Source of the DNA: Bacteroidales bacterium
GTDB taxonomy: Bacteria > Bacteroidota > Bacteroidia > Bacteroidales > JAGOPY01
Length of the DNA stretch: 64,000 bases
Assembly (NCBI GenBank): GCA_017991835.1
Contig: JAGOPY010000015.1
Coordinates: 1 to 64,000, forward strand
Reading direction: 5' to 3'
The first letter of the stretch is position 1; each line of letters opens with the position of its first letter. Below, piece by piece: positions 32,184-41,526 of this stretch. The position numbers and the translations under genes are program-made. A model generated the notes under the pieces. It saw only the letters and a program-made list of their open reading frames with translations, was not told where the DNA came from and did no database searches.

Positions 32184-33293
32184 ATGAGAACTCTTCAGTT
32201 TATCCTGCAGAAAGAATTCATCCAGCTCTTCCGGAATAAGGTGATGGTCAGGATTATCTTTATCATCCCTTTTGTGCAGATGCTGATCCTGGCCTATACC
32301 GCCACTTTTGAGATCAAAACGGTGCGGCTCCATGTCGCTGACCTCGACCGGACGAAAACCTCCCGCGACCTGGCAGGCCATTTCTCCGGATCCCCATTCT
32401 ACAAAATCGTCGCCTATAGCCATTCGGAGAAACTGTCGCAGGATGATATTCTGAAGAACCGCGCCCACCAGGTGCTGACCATTCCCGAAGGTTTTGAAAA
32501 AGACCTGCTGACATCAGGAAATGCAAAGGTACAGATCGTGACCAATGCGATTGACGGGGCAGCAGCTGCCCTGATGAACGCCTACACCCTTTCCATTATC
32601 CAGGATTTCAACATCAACCTGCTGGTCGAATCTACGGGCATACAGGCGGAGGAACCGATCAAAACCACCCGGACGTTCTGGTTCAATCCCGAATTGAACT
32701 ATATCAATTATATGGTCCCCGGTATCCTTGTCCTCCTGGTAACCATCATCGGTATGTTTATGTCGGGGATGAACCTGGTGAAAGAGAAAGAGACCGGGAC
32801 CATCGAACAGATCAACGTCACCCCGATCCGGAAGTATCAGTTCATCATCGGGAAACTGCTTCCTTACTGGATCGTGGGACTGGTGGAACTGGCCTTCGGA
32901 CTGGTGCTGGCAAAGCTGATCTTCGATATCCCGATCGTGGGGAGCGTATGGCTGATCTTCCTGGTTGGCGCGGCATACCTCCTCGTCACCCTTGCCATGG
33001 CACTCTTTGTATCCACCAAAACCAACACCCAGCAGCAGGCCATGTTCCTCTCCTGGTTTTTCCTGGTCGTCTTCATCCTGATGAGCGGACTTTTCACCCC
33101 GGTCGACAGCATGCCCCGGTGGGCTAAAGTCATCAATACGATCAATCCTGTCGCCTATTTTATTGAGGTTATCCGGATGATCATGCTGAAAGGTTCCGGT
33201 TTTACCGATATTCTCCGGAATCTTGTAATCCTCACCGTTTATGGTATTTTCGCCCTTTGGGTGGCCGTCTGGCAGTACCGGAAAACAACCTGA
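32184..33293 (+). CDS. ABC-2 type permease, second
   Basis: A 369-residue permease with the same topology: N-terminal helix, periplasmic domain, then helices from about residue 175 with VKEKETGTIEQINVTPI. It ends the export operon. With the first permease it should make a heterodimer; the substrate is unknown, drugs or cationic compounds being likely from the YbhGFSR comparison. Confidence 0.92.
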   Translation: MRTLQFILQKEFIQLFRNKVMVRIIFIIPFVQMLILAYTATFEIKTVRLHVADLDRTKTSRDLAGHFSGSPFYKIVAYSHSEKLSQDDILKNRAHQVLTIPEGFEKDLLTSGNAKVQIVTNAIDGAAAALMNAYTLSIIQDFNINLLVESTGIQAEEPIKTTRTFWFNPELNYINYMVPGILVLLVTIIGMFMSGMNLVKEKETGTIEQINVTPIRKYQFIIGKLLPYWIVGLVELAFGLVLAKLIFDIPIVGSVWLIFLVGAAYLLVTLAMALFVSTKTNTQQQAMFLSWFFLVVFILMSGLFTPVDSMPRWAKVINTINPVAYFIEVIRMIMLKGSGFTDILRNLVILTVYGIFALWVAVWQYRKTT

Positions 33294-33295
33294 AA

Positions 33296-33347
33296 TTTGC
33301 TGCGGAAAAAATTCTATTTTTGGTTTAATATTTCTGACCAATATTAA
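33296..33347 (+). promoter_or_regulatory. Promoter-like boxes and inverted repeat before the OmpA-type gene
   Basis: TTTG (33296) and TATTTTTG (33315-33322) are present, but the 15-base gap is shorter than usual. A perfect inverted repeat TTAATATT-N7-AATATTAA (33325-33347) follows in the leader and could be an operator or hairpin. Confidence 0.4.
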
Positions 33348-33362
33348 CCAATAGATGCTGCC

Positions 33363-35849
33363 ATGATGAAAATATTGAGAATCAACTTGTTCGTATTTCT
33401 GCTGCTGGCCCTGTCGTTTCGTGTTACAGCACAGGAATTTCTCCCAACCCTGAGTGATAATTACATGGGAATCAACCAGGTAATATTGCAACCCGCCTCG
33501 ATTTACGACAGCCGGTTCAAGGTTGATGCCAACCTTTTCGGGTTTAATACCGATGTCTATAACAATGCCGTTCGGCTGAAAACCGGCTGGATGTTCAACC
33601 TCGGCAGTATGGAAAATAATGAATTCTGGTGGGATGAATACGGCCGGCTGGCGGATAAAAACGGGAAAGATAAAAGCCTGTTCAATATGCAGTCGGTCCT
33701 TGGACCCAGTTTCCTTGTGTCTATTGGGAAAAAACATGCGATCGGTTTTAGTTCCCGGATAAGAAACATGACCAACATCGACGATGTGTCGGAGCCCTTG
33801 TTCCTGACCCTCTACGATAATTTCGGAGAGGAGGAATACTGGAATAAATGGCTTTATGATGAAAACATCCGGTTCATGCAGCATGCTTTCGCCGATTACG
33901 GATTAAGTTATGCGACCCTGGCTTTAAATACCGGCAAACATTTTCTTAAGGCGGGAGGAACGGTTAAGCTGGTCCAGGGAATTTCCGCTATCTATTTGCA
34001 GACCAACGACCTCTATTTCTATTTTGACGGAACAAACCAGGAAGCCGCTTACCCGATGTCGTGGAATTCCCCTTCGGTCGATTTTGGCCTTTCGGGCAAT
34101 TGGGCTAGCATGGATGAACAGGGTAAACCGGAGTCATTCAAAATGAATTACCAGTTTACGGCAAAACCTACTGTCGGGCTCGACCTGGGAGTTGTCTATG
34201 AATTCCGCCCGGATCATGAAAGTTATTTTTATGATATGGATGGTAAAACAGGGATAGAAAGAAGGGACCAGAACAAATACAGGGTGAAAGTCGGCCTGTC
34301 TGTGCTGGATATCGGCCGTTTGAAATATGAGAAGAAATACAACACCTATGATTTCAGGATCAATCTGACCCCCGATTACCTGGAAAGATATCAGAACAAC
34401 GACAATAGTGTGCCCGATCTGACGTACTGGCTCGACCTGGTCAACTCGACAAACTCCTATTCGGAAATTATGGGTTTGATCGACACCATTTTCCAGAGGG
34501 ATGTTTCAGGGCAGGGAACCAGCAAACAGGAAGATGAAGACAATATGTTTACAGTAAAGCTTCCGACGGCGATCAGCCTCCAGGCAGATGTCAACGTGAT
34601 CGAAGGCCTTTATGTAAACCTGACCACCTTTACGGGATTATGCCAGGGCTATAAGAAACCCTCCAATTCTCATTATGTTTCTACATACAGCATTACTCCC
34701 CGGTACGAGCACAAATGGTTCTCCGTTTCGCTACCGATGATCATTAACCAGTATGCAAAGTTTAATGTCGGACTTGGGATCAGGGCCGCCTTTCTCTATA
34801 TGGGGGTCAATAACCTGATCTCCGGGGTTTTCAGCGATCCTCACAGCATTAACGCCTATATCGGCGTAAAAGTGCCGATCTATTATCCAAGGCCTCCCCG
34901 GGATACCGATGAAGACAAAGTTTCCGATAAACGTGATCTATGTGTGGCCGTTCCCGGGATTTGGGAGTTTTATGGGTGTCCCGACCGCGATGGCGACAGT
35001 ATTCCCGATAAAGACGATGCCTGCCCCGATATTCCCGGCCTGAAAGAATTTGCCGGTTGCCCCGATCGCGATGGCGACGGAATCCCCGATAAAGATGACC
35101 TTTGCCCGGATGAACCCGGTCCGAAGATCACAAACGGATGTCCCGACCGCGATGCTGACGGCATTATCGACAGCCGCGACGAATGCCCCGATAATCCCGG
35201 CCTTGAGCAGTTCAACGGTTGCCCCGACCGCGATGGCGACGGCATACCGGACCACAAGGACCAGTGCCCCGATGAACCCGGCCCGGCCGACCAGGGCGGT
35301 TGCCCCTTCAAGGATACCGATCAGGATGGAATTAAAGATACCGAAGACCGGTGCCCGACACAACCCGGGCCACCCGAAAACTTCGGCTGCCCCTATACCG
35401 ATACCGACGGCGACGGCGTCATCGATAAAGATGACCGGTGCCCGCTAACTCCCGGCGATCCGGCGAACTTCGGCTGCCCGGTCATTAAGCGCGAAGAAGA
35501 AACCATTCTCAAAACCGCGTTCGAAAACCTGGAGTTTGAATCTGGCAAGAATGTGATCAAGTCGTCTTCCTTCACCTCTCTGAACGAACTCGCCACCCTG
35601 CTGATCAGCAAACCCTCCTGGAAGCTCAGGATTTCGGGACATACCGACAATGTGGGCAGCGACGCGACCAACCTGGCTCTTTCGAAGAACAGGGCACAGG
35701 CCACGGCTGCTTACCTCCAGGGAAAAGGCGTTGCTGCCAGCCGCCTGATCATTGAATGGTTTGGCGAGACAATGCCTGTAGCCGACAACGACACGCCGGA
35801 AGGACGGCAGAAGAACCGCAGAGTAGAAATGCAGGTTGTGTTCGAGTAA
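33363..35849 (+). CDS. DUF5723 outer-membrane protein with TSP3 repeats and OmpA domain
   Basis: An 828-residue envelope protein. Signal peptide (about 1-24, VTAQEF). A DUF5723 beta-barrel-like domain (about 25-510) begins FLPTLSDNYMGINQ. About eight thrombospondin type 3 calcium-binding repeats follow (515-705; CPDRDGDGIPDKDDLCP and variants). A C-terminal OmpA-like domain (about 715-828) has HTDNVGSDATN and NRRVEM, which bind peptidoglycan. The protein should bridge the outer membrane and the cell wall. Function of DUF5723 is unknown. A paralogue lacking the last two parts lies directly downstream. Confidence 0.92.
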   Translation: MMKILRINLFVFLLLALSFRVTAQEFLPTLSDNYMGINQVILQPASIYDSRFKVDANLFGFNTDVYNNAVRLKTGWMFNLGSMENNEFWWDEYGRLADKNGKDKSLFNMQSVLGPSFLVSIGKKHAIGFSSRIRNMTNIDDVSEPLFLTLYDNFGEEEYWNKWLYDENIRFMQHAFADYGLSYATLALNTGKHFLKAGGTVKLVQGISAIYLQTNDLYFYFDGTNQEAAYPMSWNSPSVDFGLSGNWASMDEQGKPESFKMNYQFTAKPTVGLDLGVVYEFRPDHESYFYDMDGKTGIERRDQNKYRVKVGLSVLDIGRLKYEKKYNTYDFRINLTPDYLERYQNNDNSVPDLTYWLDLVNSTNSYSEIMGLIDTIFQRDVSGQGTSKQEDEDNMFTVKLPTAISLQADVNVIEGLYVNLTTFTGLCQGYKKPSNSHYVSTYSITPRYEHKWFSVSLPMIINQYAKFNVGLGIRAAFLYMGVNNLISGVFSDPHSINAYIGVKVPIYYPRPPRDTDEDKVSDKRDLCVAVPGIWEFYGCPDRDGDSIPDKDDACPDIPGLKEFAGCPDRDGDGIPDKDDLCPDEPGPKITNGCPDRDADGIIDSRDECPDNPGLEQFNGCPDRDGDGIPDHKDQCPDEPGPADQGGCPFKDTDQDGIKDTEDRCPTQPGPPENFGCPYTDTDGDGVIDKDDRCPLTPGDPANFGCPVIKREEETILKTAFENLEFESGKNVIKSSSFTSLNELATLLISKPSWKLRISGHTDNVGSDATNLALSKNRAQATAAYLQGKGVAASRLIIEWFGETMPVADNDTPEGRQKNRRVEMQVVFE

Positions 35850-35984
35850 ATCGGGACCGCCGCATATCATGCTGTATTACAAGGGTTAAGCGAATATTTT
35901 TATGAACTGACAATTGTTAATGGAAAATTCACGTTTAAGCCCTTAATTAGACAGTTTCAGATTATTTTTAACCGCTCGGAGAGG

Positions 35985-37610
35985 ATGAGTCATAAGCTTG
36001 AAAATGGCTTGTGTATCATCCTCCTGATTAATTTCAACCCTTTGGACGGATTGGCGAAAAGGTCTGTTATAGTTGTTTTACTCATTACCGCCACGGTACG
36101 CATGGCCTTTGCGCAGGATTTTCTTCCTACTCTCAGCGATAACTACATGGGGATCAACCAGGCCCTTCTGCAACCCGCAGCCATCACCGACAGCCATTTT
36201 GAACGCGACTTCAGCATGGTGGGATTTAACTGCGACATCTTCAACAATGCGATGCGCTTTAAATCGGAATGGCTGCTGAATCCGCTCGGGGTCCTGATGT
36301 ACAAAGGCTGGTGGGACCAGAATACCTACCTGGATGAAGCCAATGGCAAAGAGAAAAGTTTTTTCATGTCGCAATCCATTATCGGCCCAAGCTTTATGGT
36401 CTCTGTCGGCGAGAAAACAGGGATCGGGTTTATCTACCACCTTCGCAGCATCACCAATACCGATGGACTGACGGAGCCGCTTTTCAATTCCATTTATACC
36501 GAATATGACGATTCACGCTACTGGAACAAATGGTACCTCGATGAACAAATGCGTTCGGTACAGCATGTGTTTGGCGATTACAGCATCCTCTACGCCCGGG
36601 AGCTGATGTACGACGGGCCGCATTACCTCAAAGGGGGTGTGTCGGTCAAACTCCTGCATGGTATCAGCGCCGCTTACGTCCAGACCGACCAGCTCTATTT
36701 CTATTACGACGGTTCAGAGCCGACATCTGTCGATCCCGTCTCCTGGAATTCACCATCCGTTCAGGGAGGGCTCTCCGGTAACTGGGGCCATTATGACGAA
36801 GAAGGGAATTACGACTATGCCATCAATTACCAGGTCACGGCCAAACCCTCTGTCGGTCTCGATATCGGATTTGTCTATGAATACCGCCCCCGGTATAAAC
36901 AGTATTTCTATAATGTCGATGGGAGAAGGTACCTCGTCAGAAAAGACCGGAACAAATATCTTTTCAAAATTGGCGTGTCGCTCCTGGATATCGGCCGGCT
37001 TAAATACACCAAGGAATACAATAGTTATAACCTGGCTGCCTCGTTTACGCCCGATTATCTGCAACGGTATCAAAACGGCATCAATACCGTACCCGAAAAT
37101 ACCAACTGGCTCGACGCCCGGCAGGCCAGCTTCTCTTTTCTCGAATATGTCAATTTCGTCGATACCCTGTACCGACGGTCACTTACCAACAAAGGAGTTG
37201 AATTATCGCCCGATGATCCGGGCTACTTTAAAGTCAGGCTCCCTTCGGCTTTCAGCGCCCAGCTCGATTTTAAGGTTTACCGGTGGTTTTATGTCAATAC
37301 AATCGCTTTCATTCCGCTGAACCAACGGTGGAATGTCGAACCGAACTCCCATTATATCAATAGTTTCAGTATCACTCCACGGTTTGAAAAGAAATGGCTG
37401 ACCGTCTCCCTGCCCGTCCAATATACCCAGTTCGGAAAAGTGAACGTGGGGCTGGGCGTGCGGACCGCATTTGTTTATCTCGGTGTGACCAACCTGGTTT
37501 CTGCCATCTTTAATGATGCTTCCAGCCTGAATGTATATATCGGCGCCAAATTCCCCGTTTTCAAAGGCAAACCCCGCGCTGATGTCGATAATGATATCCT
37601 GGCCTTCTGA
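35985..37610 (+). CDS. DUF5723 outer-membrane protein (short paralogue)
   Basis: A 541-residue paralogue of the preceding gene over its whole DUF5723 part (FLPTLSDNYMGINQ is shared exactly). It ends 12 residues after the point where the neighbour enters its TSP3 repeats (KPRADVDNDILAF against RPPRDTDEDKVSD), so the repeats and OmpA domain were lost or never gained. The long N-terminus before the signal peptide is odd; a TTG at 36051 would give a cleaner signal peptide (AKRSVIVVLLITATVRMAFA). Confidence 0.85.
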   Translation: MSHKLENGLCIILLINFNPLDGLAKRSVIVVLLITATVRMAFAQDFLPTLSDNYMGINQALLQPAAITDSHFERDFSMVGFNCDIFNNAMRFKSEWLLNPLGVLMYKGWWDQNTYLDEANGKEKSFFMSQSIIGPSFMVSVGEKTGIGFIYHLRSITNTDGLTEPLFNSIYTEYDDSRYWNKWYLDEQMRSVQHVFGDYSILYARELMYDGPHYLKGGVSVKLLHGISAAYVQTDQLYFYYDGSEPTSVDPVSWNSPSVQGGLSGNWGHYDEEGNYDYAINYQVTAKPSVGLDIGFVYEYRPRYKQYFYNVDGRRYLVRKDRNKYLFKIGVSLLDIGRLKYTKEYNSYNLAASFTPDYLQRYQNGINTVPENTNWLDARQASFSFLEYVNFVDTLYRRSLTNKGVELSPDDPGYFKVRLPSAFSAQLDFKVYRWFYVNTIAFIPLNQRWNVEPNSHYINSFSITPRFEKKWLTVSLPVQYTQFGKVNVGLGVRTAFVYLGVTNLVSAIFNDASSLNVYIGAKFPVFKGKPRADVDNDILAF

Positions 37611-37683
37611 TACCGGTTAACATTTTTTAACAATCTGATTATCATTATTCTGACCAAACCGGGTTTCGTAAGTAATTTTTATG

Positions 37684-37691
37684 TAATTTTG
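37684..37691 (+). promoter_or_regulatory. Possible -7 element before the MltF-type gene
   Basis: TAATTTTG fits TAnnTTTG, about 100 bases before the start; only a weak TTTC is seen 16 bases upstream. Confidence 0.35.
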
Positions 37692-37794
37692 CCGTTCTTT
37701 TTTAATAATGAAAAGAAAATAAAATAAACGCCTGATTATTAAGCAAATACTGCATAATTGTAACACAGGCTATTGTTGAACGAAAACAGATTTG

Positions 37795-39270
37795 ATGACT
37801 TTAATCAAGAAAATAAACATCAACTGCAAGTTTTTCCCCATTCTTTTTTCACTTTTATCACTCATTTTATTCTCGACCTCCTGCCAGAACAACCGCTCCG
37901 GAAAAATGAACCGTGGCATCGCCGGTGAAGAAACATCGCGCCGCTACCGTATTCACGAGATCAGGGAGCGCGGAAAACTGATTGCAACGACCAACTATAA
38001 CTCTACCGACTATTTTATCTACCGCGGCGAACCGATGGGTTACCAGTACGAAAAGCTGAAGATGTTTGCCGATTACCTCGACGTGGAACTGGAGGTAAAA
38101 GTCGCGCTAAACCTCGACGAAGCATTTACCAGCCTGGAAGAAGGCAAAGCCGACGTGATTGCCATGGGCCTGGCCCAAACCCGCGATCGTGTGGAAAAGT
38201 ATGATTTTTCATCGCCCATTTTCCAGACCCGGCAGATGCTGGTACAGCGCAAACCCGACAACTGGCGTAAAATGCGCACCTGGGACGATATCGAGAAATC
38301 GCTGATCCGCAACCCGCTTGATTTGGCCGGTAAAACCGTCATAGTGCAAAAATCTTCCGCCTATGCCGGCCGTCTCGAAAACCTCTCGGAAGAGATCGGA
38401 GCGCCGATCAATGTTCAGGTCGATCCGCTGATGGAGGCCGAACAGCTTGTCGAAGCCGTGGCAAAGGGAGAGATCGACTTCACCGTTTGCGACGAGCATA
38501 TGGCCGCCTTTTTTGAGCGGCAGCATTCGGAACTCGATATCCGGACCCCGATCAGTTTCCCGCAGAATATCGGATGGGTGGTCAGGCATGACTCCGACAG
38601 CCTCCTGGCCGCGATCAACGACTGGCTGGGCGAATCGGAAAGCACACTGGCCTCGCGTCACCTGATGGATAAGTATTTCAACAATCCGCGTGCTTCCTTT
38701 ATGGCCAGGAGCGAGAAAATTAACATGGGCGGGAAGCAGATCTCAGAATACGACGAGATTTTGCGCAATATCTCCCGTCAGCACGATTTCGACTGGCGCC
38801 TGGTGGCCTCGCTGGTTTACCAGGAGTCGCAGTTCCAGCCCGAGGTCAAATCCTGGGCCGGCGCTTTCGGCCTGATGCAGCTCATGCCGGCTACGGCAAA
38901 GCTATTCGGTATCGACAGCACCGCCTCCGAGTTTCAGCAGATCGAAGCCGGGGTGATGTTCATGAAAAAGATCGACGACGAGCTCCCGCGCGACATTAAA
39001 GATCGCTCCGAGCGGATCAAATTCATCCTGGCGGCCTACAATGTCGGCATTGCTCATGTGATGGATGCACGCAGGCTGGCGGAAAAACACGGGAAAGACC
39101 CCAATGTATGGACGGGTAACGTCGATTATTATATCCTCAACAAGTCAAATCCGAAATATTACCGCGATTCGGTGGTACGATACGGTTATGCCCGCGGAGA
39201 AGAAACGTATGAGTTTGTGAATGAAGTGCTCGACCGCTTCGAGCATTACAAGAACTACGTCGGCGATTAA
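37795..39270 (+). CDS. MltF-type lytic transglycosylase with substrate-binding domain
   Basis: A 491-residue lipoprotein (lipobox FSTSC, about residue 30). Residues about 55-265 form a periplasmic solute-binding-like domain (RGKLIATTNYNSTDYFIYRGEPMGYQ in part), and 320-440 the SLT transglycosylase domain with the catalytic glutamate in LVYQESQF and GAFGLMQLMPATA. MltF enzymes cleave peptidoglycan and are regulated by muropeptide binding to the first domain. It ends three bases from the convergent flavodoxin gene. Confidence 0.92.
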   Translation: MTLIKKININCKFFPILFSLLSLILFSTSCQNNRSGKMNRGIAGEETSRRYRIHEIRERGKLIATTNYNSTDYFIYRGEPMGYQYEKLKMFADYLDVELEVKVALNLDEAFTSLEEGKADVIAMGLAQTRDRVEKYDFSSPIFQTRQMLVQRKPDNWRKMRTWDDIEKSLIRNPLDLAGKTVIVQKSSAYAGRLENLSEEIGAPINVQVDPLMEAEQLVEAVAKGEIDFTVCDEHMAAFFERQHSELDIRTPISFPQNIGWVVRHDSDSLLAAINDWLGESESTLASRHLMDKYFNNPRASFMARSEKINMGGKQISEYDEILRNISRQHDFDWRLVASLVYQESQFQPEVKSWAGAFGLMQLMPATAKLFGIDSTASEFQQIEAGVMFMKKIDDELPRDIKDRSERIKFILAAYNVGIAHVMDARRLAEKHGKDPNVWTGNVDYYILNKSNPKYYRDSVVRYGYARGEETYEFVNEVLDRFEHYKNYVGD

Positions 39271-39273
39271 CCG

Positions 39274-39804
39274 CTAGATGCCAAATTCCTTACGGAGCTG
39301 GCCGGTCCATTTTGCGATCCGTTCGTCGGTCATTTCGTCCTGCGTGTCGAAATCGAGTGCCAGGCCATAAAACAATCCGTTCTCGACCGATTCCGATTCT
39401 TCGAAATCATAACCATCGACAGGCCAGCGGCCTTTCAGCACGGCGCCTCTTTTCTCGAATTTCTCTTTCAGGAATGCCATCCCGTCGACGAAGTGGTTCG
39501 GGTAGAGGACCTGGTTACCCAGGCCATAGAGGGCGAAAGGTTTCCCTTTGATTTCCGCTTTTTCCAGTTTGGCGAAGAAGTCGCTCCAGCGCGTTTTGTG
39601 GGCGCTTTCCCAGTTGTCGGCGCCGGTGGTCGAGCCCCCGATGATAAAAGCGTCGTACAGCTCAAATTCCGCCGTATTGACCTCGGTGATCGTGAAGATA
39701 TCGATCATCCCCGGATCGAATTTTGCGTGTATCTTGTGTGCGGCCGTCTCTGTGCTTCCTTTCTTGGGCCAGTAAATCAAAGCGATCTTTTTCATCATCA
39801 TCAA
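39274..39804 (-). CDS. Flavodoxin
   Basis: A 176-residue FMN electron carrier. The phosphate loop is GSTETAAHK (about 15-23), the isoalloxazine loops are GGSTTGADNW (about 57) and YGLGNQVLYPNHFVDGM (about 95-110). Length fits a long-chain flavodoxin. It could serve as a low-potential partner of the hydrogenase or radical SAM maturases, but that is inference. Start is one of a run of methionine codons (39795-39804). Confidence 0.92.
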   Translation of the reverse strand: MMMMKKIALIYWPKKGSTETAAHKIHAKFDPGMIDIFTITEVNTAEFELYDAFIIGGSTTGADNWESAHKTRWSDFFAKLEKAEIKGKPFALYGLGNQVLYPNHFVDGMAFLKEKFEKRGAVLKGRWPVDGYDFEESESVENGLFYGLALDFDTQDEMTDERIAKWTGQLRKEFGI

Positions 39805-40059
39805 TATTTAGAATGATGACAAAAGTACGGAAAATGTCGCTTGTTCCATACTGATAACGGATCATTCAATATTAAATAAATCCTTTGCTCATCATAAAAC
39901 CGGCTCAGCTTAATTGTGTGTTGAAGTATTGCTTCAGATTCTGATCTGGTCATTTGTATTCCCAACTTAGGCAAAATTAGCATCAAGATTATAGGAAACG
40001 AACATCATACGTGAGACCCTGGATCCCAATTCAAGGCCCTGGATCAATTTTCTCGCTCA
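39805..40059. other. Spacer before the accessory zone
   Basis: About 255 bases without a convincing gene. Two similar short phrases, GACCCTGGATCC and GGCCCTGGATCA, occur near 40015-40045. Confidence 0.3.
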
Positions 40060-40596
40060 TTAATCCTCTAGCCTGTATCCGATTTTTCTTCTTTCATGTG
40101 ATTTGGTACTGATCAATTGTTTGATGGCTTCGAAGATCAATTGTATTTTTTCCTGTTGATCCATGATTTTTTCATTCATTTCTTTTTCAATACCATCAAT
40201 CCTGGCTACAATTTTTTCATAGCTTGCTTGTTCCTTTCTGATTTTCACAAAGGCCCTGATTATTTGAATATTAACCTGGATGGCTGTATTGCTGTTCAAT
40301 ACCGAAGATAACATTGCAACCCCCTGCTCGGTAAATGCCATAGGAGGATATCGAAGACCAATGTTATCGGATTTGGAGGTCACAAATTGTGACCTCCAAT
40401 TTGCAAACTCTTGTTTATTAAGTATAAACATAAAATCTGCAGGAAATCGCCCAAGGTTTCGTTTGACTGCTTGTTTCAACACCTTTGTTTCAACGCGGTA
40501 AAGCCCTGCCAGATCCCGGTCAAGCATAACCTTTTCACCTCGAATGAAATAAATCATAGAGACAAGCTCATCAGGACGAATGAGTTCATTTTTCAT
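40060..40596 (-). CDS. ORF6N-domain protein
   Basis: A 178-residue protein whose first 100 residues match the ORF6N DNA-binding domain common in phage-type antirepressors and in free-standing genes of Bacteroidota (YFIRGEKVMLDRDLAGLYRVETKVLKQAVKRN in part, then RFPADFMFIL and MAFTEQGVAMLSSVL). A C-terminal coiled coil follows (about 115-165). No phage genes are near. The role is probably regulatory but unproven. The leader holds the third copy of the shared module. Confidence 0.85.
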   Translation of the reverse strand: MKNELIRPDELVSMIYFIRGEKVMLDRDLAGLYRVETKVLKQAVKRNLGRFPADFMFILNKQEFANWRSQFVTSKSDNIGLRYPPMAFTEQGVAMLSSVLNSNTAIQVNIQIIRAFVKIRKEQASYEKIVARIDGIEKEMNEKIMDQQEKIQLIFEAIKQLISTKSHERRKIGYRLED

Positions 40597-40642
40597 CAGC
40601 GGATAGATTTGGTGATATTAAAAATGGAATATCTTTCTATTC

Positions 40643-40694
40643 TATTAATCCGGATTTGCAGCAAAAAATACCCGGTCGCCATAAAAAATATTTT
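40643..40694 (-). promoter_or_regulatory. Shared leader module, copy C
   Basis: This is the third copy of the module at 561 and 14551 (ATCCGG, AAAAAATACCCGGTCG, AAAAAATATTTT on the plus strand), upstream of the ORF6N gene. On the minus strand it reads ACCGGGTATTTTTTG. Confidence 0.45.
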
Positions 40695-40725
40695 GGCAGG
40701 AATCAAAATCCACTGCCGGCGTAGT

Positions 40726-40820
40726 AATTCATGTTCCGTTTTGCATTTTGCATTTTGCATTTTGCATTTCATTTGGCATGGAGACATTATATCAGTCCCG
40801 TAGGGACGCCAGTATGGTAG
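40726..40820 (+). repeat. Accessory-zone repeat, copy 1
   Basis: It begins ATTCATGTTCCGTTTTGCAT, has TTTTGCA reiterated, then TTTCATTTGGCATGGAGACA, and ends with the hairpin GTCCC-GTA-GGGAC (40795-40807) and CCAGTATGGTAG. Other copies: 42376, 43831, 44978. Confidence 0.85.
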
Positions 40821-40961
40821 ACCGACGGGTAAATCCGTCGGCGAAAGAGACATAAAAAAACCACCAATCCTCTAGAGTCCCATAAGGGACGCCAGTATGG
40901 TAGCAGGGTGAAGATCGAATTTTGCGAGTCGAATTAGAATTGAAAAGATTGATAATATAAG
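40821..40961. repeat. Further dispersed repeats
   Basis: CCGACGGGTAAATCCGTCGG (about 40823) and GTCCCATAAGGGAC (about 40876) lie in the spacer before the next gene's stop codon. Nothing else is seen. Confidence 0.6.
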
Positions 40962-41516
40962 TCACATTTGAAAATCGAAATCATTTCTTTTGATTGAAGC
41001 CTTCAACAGTAGAAAATTGTTGATTTTACTTTCAGTGATGATTTCAGCCTCATCGGGTTGATTCACCTCCCACCATTCTTTACTAGCAATACATGCCATA
41101 ACGAATAAAGTATCAGGAACGATCTTGTAGCGCTTGTCCTTATTATATACTCCCGTCATCGGGTTGATTCTCAGCAAATAACCGTTCATCTTCGGATTCC
41201 CGAATAGTTCTTTCAGCTTTTTTAGATCATGACCCAACCGAACCTGTTTATTCGGAAAATACTTCAGTTCGATGATGCATTTGATCTCGTAATCCTCAGT
41301 AATGACAATGTCTGGTTTAATGGTTGGATGAGGCTGGTCAGAGGTCTGGACCCACATCGTTGGTTCGATCCAGCAAAGCGGATCTTTGCCATTACCATCC
41401 AGTTCGCGGAACAACACCGACTGGAGTGCCCGTTCGGTGGCAATTTGACCGGTTTCGTATATATCGGAAATGCGGAATTCCCACAGGTGGGTTAGTTTTT
41501 CACGATAATTTGTCAT
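40962..41516 (-). CDS. PD-(D/E)XK-nuclease-like protein
   Basis: A 184-residue protein I do not recognise by family. The central part has KPDIVITEDYEIKCIIELKY, which fits the PD...(D/E)XK core of restriction-type nucleases, with a possible helix-1 glutamate in TERALQSVLF. The remainder (NPMTGVYNKDKRYKIVPDTLFV) looks like the rest of an alpha/beta core. It lies 10 bases after another gene with the same core motif. Enzymatic activity is inferred only from the motif. Confidence 0.6.
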   Translation of the reverse strand: MTNYREKLTHLWEFRISDIYETGQIATERALQSVLFRELDGNGKDPLCWIEPTMWVQTSDQPHPTIKPDIVITEDYEIKCIIELKYFPNKQVRLGHDLKKLKELFGNPKMNGYLLRINPMTGVYNKDKRYKIVPDTLFVMACIASKEWWEVNQPDEAEIITESKINNFLLLKASIKRNDFDFQM

Positions 41517-41526
41517 TTGACGGGAA

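Noticed and set aside
32514..33884. 456-codon minus-strand frame
   Set aside because: It spans the end of a permease gene, an intergenic region and the start of the OmpA-type gene on the other strand; composition is that of a shadow frame rich in His, Asp and Gln.
39801..39986. 61-codon minus-strand frame upstream of flavodoxin
   Set aside because: No recognisable pattern and it overlaps the flavodoxin start; kept as spacer.
40060..40596. Prophage remnant around the ORF6N gene
   Set aside because: No integrase, capsid, portal or terminase gene is nearby; ORF6N genes occur alone in many Bacteroidota.
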